From: Planctomycetota bacterium
GTDB taxonomy: Bacteria; Planctomycetota; Planctomycetia; Pirellulales; Lacipirellulaceae
Direction: 5' to 3'
NCBI GenBank assembly: GCA_013151315.1
Contig: JAADIN010000249.1
Span: 1-5,073, forward strand
Length of the DNA stretch: 5,073 nt
In this document: positions 1-5,073 of the stretch, one piece after another
Layout of the letters: each line of letters begins with the position of its first letter
How positions within the stretch are numbered: position 1 is the stretch's first letter
Position numbers and translations under genes: made by a program
The notes under the pieces: model-generated
Seen by the model: only the letters and a program-made list of their open reading frames with translations
Told to the model about the DNA's origin: nothing
The model's database searches: none

Positions 1-249
1 TATGTCGAGCGAATTGAGCAACGGCTCGATCCGAACCGCCAGCCTCAAAGTGGGCTCGATGTTCAGACGCTGTGGCCTCAGCAAGGAAGTTCGCCGCAAT
101 GGCCTGCGGGGCAAACGCAGGAACCGGTTCGCTCCGGCGATCTGTCAGATCGCGGCTATCAGTCGCCGGATCGCGGCTATGATGATCAGGCCGATCGCGG
201 CTACGATCAGTCCGATCGCAGCTATCCGTCAGATCGTGGCTACAAGTAA
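1..249 (+). CDS. C-terminal end of an unidentified protein with a DRGY-repeat tail (5' end outside window)
   Basis: Frame 1 is open from the first base to a TAA at 247-249, giving 82 residues with no start codon needed inside the window, so this is the tail of a longer gene. The visible part begins YVERIEQRLDPNRQPQSG, continues as a Gln/Pro-rich stretch, and ends in five repeats of the form (S/P/A)DRGY, the last followed by a single Lys. The repeat codons correspond to DNA units of 18-24 bases ending in gatcgcggctat (139-243). This frame is preferred over the overlapping frame that starts at base 2 because it carries the regular repeat and shows no low-quality Arg/Ile/Ala shadow composition. 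I do not recognise the family. The tail is hydrophilic with alternating Asp, Arg, Gly and Tyr and is probably disordered. The gene converges on accA. The first repeat unit is part of a 28-bp sequence found again at 4613-4640. Confidence 0.6.
   Translation, partial: YVERIEQRLDPNRQPQSGLDVQTLWPQQGSSPQWPAGQTQEPVRSGDLSDRGYQSPDRGYDDQADRGYDQSDRSYPSDRGYK
132..243 (+). repeat. Tandem 18-24 bp repeat units encoding DRGY
   Basis: Five adjacent units end at 159, 180, 204, 225 and 243. Each ends in a variant of gatcgcggctat, and all lengths are multiples of three, so the reading frame is kept. The first 28 bases (132-159) are identical to 4613-4640. The core CGATCTG-T-CAGATCG is a 7-bp inverted repeat around one base. 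The last unit also contains, on the minus strand, the TAG (240-242) that ends the frameshifted accA reading frame. Confidence 0.8.
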
Positions 250-1349
250 GGGCGGGACGCCGAAACCCTGTTTTCCCGCATAAAAACGCCTCGAAAACGA
301 ACATAACAATGATTATCGGACGTTGCTGAATGCGGGAATCGGGTTGCGGAGTTCGGAATAAAGTTCATTCCCCTGCTTCCGTCGGCTCGTTGAACTGGCC
401 AATGGCGCGGAACTTTTCGTAGCGCTGTTTCGTAGCGCTGAGAGAGCAATTCGTCGGTGGGCAATTTGAGCAGCTCGCGGAGCGTTTTGATGAGATACAT
501 CTTCAGCCGGCCCGCCATCTGACGGTGATCGCGATGGGCGCCGCCAAGTGGCTCTTCGATCACGTCGTCGATCGTTCCCATCTGCTTCAGTTGGCGTGAA
601 GTGATCCGAAGCGCTTGGGCCGCCTGTTCGGCATAATCGTGACTCTTCCACAATATCCCAGCGCAACCTTCGGGGCTGATGACCGAGTAGTAAGCGTGCT
701 CGAGAACCGCGACGCGGTCGCCGAGGCCGATTCCTAACGCACCTCCCGAGCCGCCTTCGCCAATCACGACACAAATGATTGGTGTTTTTAGACGCGACAT
801 CGCGAGCATGCTTTCGGCGATTACCTGGGCTTGGCCTCGTTCTTCGGCACCGATGCCCGGGTAGGCTCCGGGCGTATCGATAATCGCGATGATGGGCAGC
901 CCATATTTGGCGGCCAATCGCATCTTCCGGAGCGATTTACGATATCCTTCGGGATGAGCACAGCCGAAGTAGCATTCGTTGCGCTCTTTGAGTGTTTTTC
1001 CTTTTTGATGACCGACGACGAGAACCTTGTGTTCGCCGAGCTTTGCAAAGCCTGTTCGGAGCGCGCGGTCGTCGCCAAAGAAACGATCGCCATGCAGCTC
1101 GACGAATTCGTCGAATACGAGATCGAGATAATCCGTGAACATCGGTCGATCGGGATGCCTAGCCACGCGGACGGTTTCCCAAGCGTCGAGATTGTTGTAG
1201 ATCGATTTGGTGGTTTCGGTGAGCTGTTTGCGTAGGCCACGAATGCGGTCGCGCTGCTCGGGCGTCTTGCGATCATTAGCCTCGAGGTCCTCGATCTGCT
1301 GGTTGATCTCGAAGATGGGCTGTTCGAAAGGGAGGCGGAAAGTAGGCAT
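240..1349 (-). CDS. accA: Acetyl-CoA carboxylase carboxyltransferase subunit alpha, C-terminus frameshifted
   Basis: AccA pairs with AccD to form the carboxyltransferase that moves CO2 from biotinylated AccB to acetyl-CoA, making malonyl-CoA for fatty acid synthesis in the cytoplasm. The start is ATG at 1349 (MPTFRLPFEQPIFEINQQIE); the FEQPI N-terminus is typical of the family. Conserved blocks are GHQKGK (113-118), HPEGYRKSLRKM (132-143), DTPGAYPGIGAEERGQ (158-173), GEGGSGGALGIG (197-208), YSVISPEGCAGILWKS (221-236) and EPLGGAHRD (266-274). The protein is normal up to Glu307. A perfect 13-base tandem duplication at 415-440 then shifts the frame, and 62 unrelated residues follow to a TAG at 240-242. 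Dropping one copy gives RYEKFRAIGQFNEPTEAGE and a stop at 365-367, i.e. 323 residues, close to the 319 of E. coli AccA. The core active region is intact, so the product might still fold. accD is not in the window. The upstream Shine-Dalgarno is weak. Confidence 0.93.
   Translation of the reverse strand: MPTFRLPFEQPIFEINQQIEDLEANDRKTPEQRDRIRGLRKQLTETTKSIYNNLDAWETVRVARHPDRPMFTDYLDLVFDEFVELHGDRFFGDDRALRTGFAKLGEHKVLVVGHQKGKTLKERNECYFGCAHPEGYRKSLRKMRLAAKYGLPIIAIIDTPGAYPGIGAEERGQAQVIAESMLAMSRLKTPIICVVIGEGGSGGALGIGLGDRVAVLEHAYYSVISPEGCAGILWKSHDYAEQAAQALRITSRQLKQMGTIDDVIEEPLGGAHRDHRQMAGRLKMYLIKTLRELLKLPTDELLSQRYETALRKVPRHWPVQRADGSRGMNFIPNSATRFPHSATSDNHCYVRFRGVFMRENRVSASRPYL
415..440 (-). repeat. 13-bp perfect tandem duplication inside accA
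   Basis: Bases 415-427 and 428-440 are the same 13-mer (tttcgtagcgctg on the plus strand) with no spacer. Thirteen is not a multiple of three, so the second copy shifts the accA frame. Removing either copy restores the conserved C-terminal reading KFRAIGQFNEP. Confidence 0.95.
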
Positions 1350-1395
1350 GGAGAAATGAGGGATTTAGGTGATGCTTCAGCCAAGTGAAGTTGAA

Positions 1396-1526
1396 ATAGC
1401 CACAAAAAACACAAAAAGGTTTCTTTAGCCACGGATTGAACACGGAGGAAACACGGATAAGAAAAGGAGTTTGCTTTTGCTACGTTATCCAAAATCTGTG
1501 TTCAATCCGTGTTTCATCCGTGGCTA
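1396..1526. repeat. Intergenic inverted-repeat element between kinase and accA
   Basis: The 214-base gap 1350-1563 holds no gene. It contains an A-rich piece, tagccacaaaaaacacaaaa (about 1397-1416), followed by an imperfect inverted repeat. The arms are 1426-1458 and 1494-1526, 33 bases each with 27 matches, and the loop is 35 bases. Both arms begin or end with the shared 11-mer tagccacggat and contain an internal period of about 11 (acggattgaac, acggaggaaac, acggat). The first arm is preceded by a second tagcca start at 1397, so two related modules appear joined. It could form a long stem in RNA from either strand. It is non-coding and looks like a dispersed intergenic element; no transposase is present. 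Confidence 0.75.
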
Positions 1527-1563
1527 TTTAAAATTTGAAAGTACGTAATTTCGATTTATGCCG

Positions 1564-2466
1564 TTAGTTTTCTTCTTCGGAGGCGGCTTTTTTTTCTGCT
1601 TCTTGCTCTGGGGTGAGCGGCGGTTTCGGTTTGATGTGAAAACACCTGCCTGCTTTTAGTTCACGATAGAATTCTAACAGCGATTCGGGCCGGTCGGCTG
1701 GGTCTTTGGCCAACATGCGATGCACGAGTTTGCCGAAGTCGGGCTGGATGTTTTTCTGCAATACACTAATTTCATGCGGTCGAGCTTTTAAGTGTTTGTT
1801 CAGAAGCTCTGCAGAACTGCTCGCCGTGAACGGAAGTTTTCCTGTCATCAATTCGTAGACCATGCAGCCAAAACTATAGATGTCTGCTCGGGCGTCGACT
1901 TCTTTGCCACGAATCTGCTCGGGCGACATGTAGCTGTAAGTGCCCTGCACGGGTGCTTTTCCGCCGAACATTTTGGAGAGGCCTTTGGGGATCTTTCTTG
2001 CGATGGTGAAGTCGATCAGGCGGACTTCATTTTCCTCGTTCACTAAAAAATTATCAGGTTTGATGTCGCGGTGGGTCCAGCCCTCTTTGTGCATGTGCTG
2101 GATCGACAAGGCCGCCTCGCACAGGATTTTTTCGAGTCGGAAATGGAGACGTTCGGCTCCCTCGTTGATTTGCTGCTTGAGATTGGGGGTCTTGAAAAGC
2201 TCCATGGTGAGGTAGGTGCCGTCTTTTCCGGTGCCGAAATCGAGGGTTTCGATAATCGAACGGTGAACCAACGATTTGCCGACCGTATATTCATGCTTCA
2301 AATCATTCGACGCCTGTTTGGTGAATTTCTTGCCCGGCGGCAACCATTTCATTGCGAAGGATTCGTTTTTATCGAGCGGCCGGACCGCCCAGATTTCAAA
2401 CGTCGCCCCGGCACGAATGAGATGAAACATTCGATAAGGTCCGACAAACTCTTTTCTTGCTGCCAT
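1564..2466 (-). CDS. Soluble Hanks-type Ser/Thr protein kinase with a DFT motif
   Basis: This is a 300-residue protein, almost entirely one eukaryotic-like kinase domain, expected to phosphorylate Ser/Thr on unknown protein targets in the cytoplasm. I see no membrane segment or sensor domain. Visible motifs are the ATP lysine in FAMKW (K40), a helix-C Glu in KHEY (E59), the catalytic loop HRDIKPDN (132-139) with D134, K136 and N139, the metal-binding D152 in DFT, GTYSYMSPEQ around the P+1 loop (SPE 181-183), DIYSFGCMVYELMTGKLPF with D195, and the late Arg in DRPES (R259). Unusual points are DFT instead of DFG and a degenerate glycine-rich loop, LIRAGATFEIW, with one glycine. The last 20 residues are a charged Pro/Glu/Lys tail. 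ATG at 2466 is chosen, giving MAARKEFVGPYRMF; a TTG eight codons upstream (2490) keeps the frame open and is the alternative. Neither has a strong Shine-Dalgarno. The flanking gaps hold repeats, so it is probably its own transcription unit. Confidence 0.9.
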   Translation of the reverse strand: MAARKEFVGPYRMFHLIRAGATFEIWAVRPLDKNESFAMKWLPPGKKFTKQASNDLKHEYTVGKSLVHRSIIETLDFGTGKDGTYLTMELFKTPNLKQQINEGAERLHFRLEKILCEAALSIQHMHKEGWTHRDIKPDNFLVNEENEVRLIDFTIARKIPKGLSKMFGGKAPVQGTYSYMSPEQIRGKEVDARADIYSFGCMVYELMTGKLPFTASSSAELLNKHLKARPHEISVLQKNIQPDFGKLVHRMLAKDPADRPESLLEFYRELKAGRCFHIKPKPPLTPEQEAEKKAASEEEN

Positions 2467-2574
2467 ATTTTTGCCAATTCTGGTTCCCAATCCAACCCGC
2501 GGCCTGTTGGCGACCGTGAGATAAGTTTAATCGCCCAATAGCGGTTGGGAAAGATGGAATACCCGCATGGGGGA

Positions 2575-2647
2575 AATACAAGCACGAAGCGCAAGCGAGT
2601 GGGCCGGTTACGTTAAAACCCACTCGCTTGCGCTTCGTGCTTGTATT
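2575..2647. repeat. Perfect 29-bp inverted repeat overlapping the truA 3' end
   Basis: The arms are 2575-2603 and 2619-2647, 29 of 29 complementary, with a 15-base loop. The unit contains cacgaagcgcaagcgagtg, a sequence I recall as a frequent dispersed repeat in planctomycetes; that is general knowledge and was not searched here. The hairpin would be very stable in RNA and could end or protect truA transcripts. It is not a classic intrinsic terminator, because no U-run follows it on the minus strand. The truA stop TAA (2613-2615) lies in the loop and the right arm is coding. Confidence 0.92.
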
Positions 2648-3395
2648 CAGGATACTCGACCCGCAGCAGCAAAAGCCCTTGGGGCGGTGCGGTTTGGCCT
2701 GCGGCGCGGCGGTCGATGGCGGCGAGGACTTCGGCTGGCCACGATTCGGGCTTTCGGCCTACGCCGACCGCAACCAGGGTGCCGGCGATGGCTCGGACCA
2801 TATTGTAGAGAAATCCGTCGCCGTAGACTTCGATCTCCACTCGTGATGCCCCCCTGCCCTCGCCTCGCCCGACTTCGATGGCGAAAATGGTACGGACGGT
2901 TGATTCGCGCGGCGAGCCGGCCGACTGGAAACTGGCAAAGTCGTGCTTGCCGACCAACGTCTGCCCGGCACGGTGCATGGCAGCCACGTCCAACGGCTGA
3001 GGCAGGTGCCAGACGTATTGGCGATCCAGCAGCGGACGACGGCGATCGTTGTGGATCTGATAGCGATAGTGTTTTCCTAGCGAGTCGTGCGTCGCATGAA
3101 AATCGCTAGGCGCTTTTTCCACGGCCATGACGACCACGTCGTCGGGCAACTTCGCATTGAGCCCGCCGAGTAATTTGGGAGCCGCCATTGGGCTCGCGGT
3201 TTTTACGCCCACGACCTGTCCCAAAGCGTGAACGCCCGCATCGGTGCGGCTGGCGGCCGTGACGCGCATCTGTTCGCCCGTGATTTCTTGCCAAGCTTGC
3301 TCGACGACGCTCTGTACGGTGCGCTGCGTCGGCTGCGTTTGCCAACCGCTGAAGTTGGTGCCGTCGTAGGCGATCGTGAGTCGGTAGGTTGGCAT
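2613..3395 (-). CDS. truA: tRNA pseudouridine synthase A, with a repeat-derived C-terminal tail
   Basis: TruA converts uridines 38-40 of the tRNA anticodon arm to pseudouridine. The 260-residue length fits the family (E. coli 270). The start is ATG at 3395, giving MPTYRLTIAYDGTNFSGWQ, exactly where the family begins; the frame stays open 23 codons further upstream, but those residues are not conserved. The catalytic Asp is D52 in SRTDAGVHA. Other family blocks are KHYRYQI (108-114), GKHDFASF (149-156), DGFLYNMVRAIAGTL (193-207) and APPQGLLLLRVEYP (236-249). Two oddities reflect repeats. Residues 176-183, GRGEGRGA, are encoded by a pyrimidine-rich stretch that shares 15 bases with 4587-4601. 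The last ten residues, YKHEAQASGF (251-260), are encoded by the right arm of the 29-bp palindrome, just after the usual family end. It starts 58 bases downstream of the asd stop, so co-transcription is likely. The Shine-Dalgarno is weak. Confidence 0.95.
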   Translation of the reverse strand: MPTYRLTIAYDGTNFSGWQTQPTQRTVQSVVEQAWQEITGEQMRVTAASRTDAGVHALGQVVGVKTASPMAAPKLLGGLNAKLPDDVVVMAVEKAPSDFHATHDSLGKHYRYQIHNDRRRPLLDRQYVWHLPQPLDVAAMHRAGQTLVGKHDFASFQSAGSPRESTVRTIFAIEVGRGEGRGASRVEIEVYGDGFLYNMVRAIAGTLVAVGVGRKPESWPAEVLAAIDRRAAGQTAPPQGLLLLRVEYPEYKHEAQASGF

Positions 3396-3453
3396 GAAAC
3401 GTGGAAAACCGAGGTGGCCGTCGGCGCTAACGAAAATCCGCAATCCGAATTCC

Positions 3454-4462
3454 CTAGATCGCAACAGTGGATTTTACGAGCAGTTCGGCGATTTGCACGG
3501 CGTTGGTTGCCGCTCCCTTGCGGAGGTTGTCGCTGACGCACCAGAACGCGAGGCCGTTTTCGCAGGAAATATCTTCTCGGATCCGGCCAATAAATACCGC
3601 ATCGTCGTCGGTGCAAGTGGATGGCATCGGGTACTTGCCCTGCTGCAAGTCGTCGACCACGGTGATTCCCGGTGTGGCAGCGAAGAGCTCTTTGGCCTGG
3701 TCGGCAGTGATTTTCTTTTCGGTTTCGACCAACATGCTTTCGCTATGGCAATTTTCGACCGGGACTCGGACGCAGGTGGGGCAAACCTTGATGTTGTCGT
3801 CGCCGAAGATTTTTTGGGTCTCGTAGACCATCTTCATTTCTTCGCTCGTGTAACCCTGCTCTTTATGCGAGCCAATCTGTGGGATCAAATTGAATCGGGT
3901 GGGCGAACGCTTGGTACTCGTAATCCTTCTTTTCGAGAAAGGCTTGGCTGCCGTCGAGCAGATCGGCTTGGCCTTGCACTCCTGCCCCGCTGGTCGCTTG
4001 GTAGGTGCTGACAATCACGCGACGAATCGTGCCCGCGTCGTGCAGCGGCTTCATCGCGAGCACCATCTGGGTGGTCGAGCAGTTGGGGCTAGAAATAATT
4101 CCCTGATGGCTGAGTGCTGCCTCGGGATTGATCTCCGGCACCACGAGCGGGACCTTGGGATCCATTCGCCAGTAGCCACTTTCGTCGACAACGACGCAGT
4201 TGCGCTCGGTCGCCCAGGGGCAGAACTCCGCAGCGACGTCGTCGGGCGTGCTGCCGATGGCGAGATCAATATCGTCGAAGGCCTCGGGGCAAAGGAGTTT
4301 GACTTCGTGGTCTTCGCCTTTGAACGTGATCGTTGTGCCGGCAGAACGTTTGGAGGCGAGGAACGTGATTTTTTCGTACGGAAAATCGCGTTCTTCTAGT
4401 AATTGGCGGATCAAACGACCTACAGCGCCGGTGGCACCAACGATGGCAAACGACTTGAACAC
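3454..4462 (-). pseudogene. asd: Aspartate-semialdehyde dehydrogenase, split by a frameshift (about 5 bases missing near 3895)
   Basis: Asd reduces aspartyl-4-phosphate to aspartate semialdehyde with NADPH, the branch point to lysine/diaminopimelate, threonine and methionine. The N-terminal part runs from GTG at 4462 (MFKSFAIVGATGAVG) with the nucleotide-binding GATGAVG at 9-15 and the active-site Cys128 in SSPNCSTTQ. That frame stops at 3863 after losing similarity at HP (189). The C-terminal part continues in the next frame from 3894, FNLIPQIGS, through CVRVPVENCHSES with the expected Arg and His seven residues apart (R234 and H241 if the gap is filled), to a TAG at 3454-3456. The family normally reads HPIAFNLIP here, while the DNA has one base where about six are expected, implying a 5-base deletion. 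Repaired, the enzyme would be 337 residues, normal for the family. A codon track from 4534 would add 24 unconserved residues. Because the pathway is normally essential, a sequence error or a second copy elsewhere should be considered. Confidence 0.9.
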
Positions 4463-4471
4463 GGGGGAAAA

Positions 4472-4476
4472 CTCCT
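4472..4476 (-). promoter_or_regulatory. Shine-Dalgarno that fixes the asd GTG start
   Basis: AGGAG on the minus strand lies nine bases before the GTG at 4462. This supports GTG at 4462, rather than the longer frame from 4534, as the real start. It is the clearest ribosome binding site in the window. Confidence 0.6.
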
Positions 4477-4510
4477 GGGCTGGGGGGCAGTGAGCCGTGG
4501 CGTTGTTTCT

Positions 4511-4547
4511 AATATCCGTCGGAGGCGGGCCCACGGATTACACAGAC
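4511..4547. repeat. Short remnant related to the CCACGGAT intergenic element
   Basis: The stretch has atccgt (4514-4519) facing acggat (4533-4538) across a 13-base loop, and contains cccacggattacacaga. The shared word ccacggatt matches the arm at 1429-1437. It looks like a small or decayed relative of the inverted-repeat element at 1396-1526, lying in the asd leader. The similarity is short, so the relationship is tentative. Confidence 0.4.
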
Positions 4548-4555
4548 AGCCCAAC

Positions 4556-4584
4556 ATTCTAAATGGTTCGGGGGTGGTTCACAA
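4556..4584 (-). promoter_or_regulatory. Candidate sigma-70-type promoter for asd
   Basis: On the minus strand, TTGTGA (4579-4584) and TAGAAT (4556-4561) are separated by exactly 17 bases. They match the -35 consensus at four of six positions and the -10 at five of six. Transcription would start near 4549, leaving a leader of roughly 85-90 bases before the asd GTG. Planctomycete promoters are poorly defined, so this is a motif match only. Confidence 0.35.
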
Positions 4585-4612
4585 CTTGCCCCCCTGCCCT
4601 CCCTTTTTCTCA

Positions 4613-4664
4613 CTCCGGCGATCTGTCAGATCGCGGCTATTGCCTGTTAGGTCGCTGCGGCTAT
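4613..4664. repeat. Second copy of the 28-bp repeat plus a degenerate unit
   Basis: Bases 4613-4640 are identical to 132-159. A diverged unit follows (4641-4664, tgcctgttaggtcgctgcggctat), ending in the same ggctat. The copy lies just downstream of the HTTM gene on the minus strand, and the cta of its last ggctat is the TAG stop of that gene. Here the repeat is otherwise non-coding. Confidence 0.8.
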
Positions 4665-5073
4665 TTGAGCCTGTTTGCGATGCGGCCGGCGAGTGGGTCG
4701 ACCCAGCGACGGATGGTGGCTGGCTGGAGGAACGAGGCGTTGGCAATAAGCATCGCCAAGCCAAAAGTGATCATGCCCATGAAGAGGGCGATGCCGCTGT
4801 GAATCGCCACGGCCGCCCAGAGGACGAGCGGTCGGGAAAATCGATTCCATACCAGACAGCAATAAAATAGCTCCCAAAATACGGTGAAATGGGTCGCCAA
4901 AGCAACCAGCACGGGCCAGCCTGCGAGCCAGGTCATGTCGATCGATTGGTATTCGAGATTGGCCAGCGACCACCAGACCGCCGACCCGGCCTGCCAGTTT
5001 TCGCCTAGCAATTTGGCGAGTCCCGAGAAGAGGTAGATCACGCAGAGGTGCAGTTGGATCAACCGGATGGCGA
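4661..5073 (-). CDS. HTTM-domain membrane protein, C-terminal part (5' end outside window)
   Basis: The minus-strand frame is open from the window edge to a TAG at 4661-4663, giving 136 residues. It begins inside the protein at AIRLIQLHLCVIYLFSGLAKLLGE, so the apparent TTG start at 5062 is internal. Hydrophobic segments are LCVIYLFSGLAKLL, WPVLVALATHFTVFWELFYCCLVW, and a long PLVLWAAVAIHSGIALFMGMIT region leading into FGLAMLIANASFL. The pattern of QLHLCVIYLFSGLAKL, then WWSLAN, then VFWELFY and HSGIALFMG matches the C-terminal half of the HTTM family, relatives of vitamin K-dependent gamma-carboxylase found widely in planctomycetes. These proteins sit in the inner membrane; their bacterial substrates are generally unknown. 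A short basic tail, PLAGRIANRLK, follows the last helix. The stop codon is supplied by the repeat at 4641-4664. The 198-base gap to asd holds the candidate asd promoter and repeat copies. Confidence 0.75.
   Translation of the reverse strand, partial: AIRLIQLHLCVIYLFSGLAKLLGENWQAGSAVWWSLANLEYQSIDMTWLAGWPVLVALATHFTVFWELFYCCLVWNRFSRPLVLWAAVAIHSGIALFMGMITFGLAMLIANASFLQPATIRRWVDPLAGRIANRLK

Noticed and set aside
2..283. Overlapping 93-residue frame with a start codon at base 2
   Set aside because: Its Arg/Ile/Ala-rich composition is the shadow of the DRGY repeat; frame 1 gives the regular repeat and a stop at 249.
273..338. Possible terminator between the convergent genes (ttcccgcat facing atgcgggaa)
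   Set aside because: The arms are only 9 bp with a loop of about 48 bases and no T-run, so it is too weak to call.
831..1235. 134-residue plus-strand open frame
   Set aside because: It lies wholly opposite conserved AccA sequence and shows no recognisable motif.
1396..1526. CRISPR array
   Set aside because: The repeat units are about 11 bases and inverted, with no regular unique spacers and no cas genes.
2567..3109. 180-residue plus-strand open frame beginning MGEIQARSASEWAG
   Set aside because: It is antisense to truA, and its N-terminus is just the palindromic repeat read in another frame.
3885..3900. Programmed +1 frameshift in asd
   Set aside because: A CCC-containing site is present, but the two conserved residues I and A are missing as well, which a simple ribosomal shift would not explain.
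3394..4011. 205-residue plus-strand open frame, and another at 3890-4399
   Set aside because: Both are antisense to asd, where both halves of a conserved enzyme are unmistakable; long antisense frames are expected in GC-rich coding DNA.
4403..4870. 155-residue plus-strand open frame
   Set aside because: It crosses repeat-bearing intergenic DNA and runs antisense to the HTTM protein, with no motif support.

Overview
The window looks like a planctomycete chromosome, probably from the Pirellula/Blastopirellula side of the phylum. The case rests on the sequence style of the housekeeping proteins (AccA, Asd, TruA), a small soluble Hanks-type kinase, an HTTM-domain protein, weak Shine-Dalgarno signals, and several interspersed GC-rich palindromic repeats at gene ends. 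One of these repeats reads YKHEAQAS/ARSASEWAG when translated, a sequence I associate with planctomycete genomes from general knowledge. Taxonomy is inferred, not proven.

Layout: a plus-strand gene enters from the left and ends at 249 with a DRGY-repeat tail (1-249). Everything else is on the minus strand. In transcription order from the right edge these are: the C-terminal part of an HTTM-family membrane protein (4661-5073); asd, aspartate-semialdehyde dehydrogenase, broken by a frameshift (3454-4462); truA, tRNA pseudouridine synthase A (2613-3395); a Ser/Thr protein kinase (1564-2466); and accA, the carboxyltransferase alpha subunit of acetyl-CoA carboxylase (240-1349), which converges on the first gene. 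asd and truA are 58 bases apart and probably co-transcribed. The other minus-strand genes are separated by repeat-bearing gaps.

Two conserved metabolic genes carry lesions. accA has a perfect 13-base tandem duplication (415-440) that shifts the frame after codon 307; removing one copy restores a normal 323-residue protein. asd lacks about 5 bases near 3895; two frames together give a complete enzyme of about 337 residues. These could be errors in the assembled sequence, mutations in a cloned or cultured copy, or real decay, and the sequence alone cannot decide.

The second theme is repeats at gene ends. A perfect 29-bp inverted repeat (2575-2647) covers the truA stop codon and encodes its last ten residues. 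A 28-bp repeat occurs identically inside the first gene (132-159) and downstream of the HTTM gene (4613-4640), and repeat units supply minus-strand stop codons at both places. A third, A-rich plus 'CCACGGAT' inverted-repeat element fills the gap between the kinase and accA, and a small remnant of it lies upstream of asd. I see no complete new multi-gene system; the novelty here is the repeats and the frame lesions.
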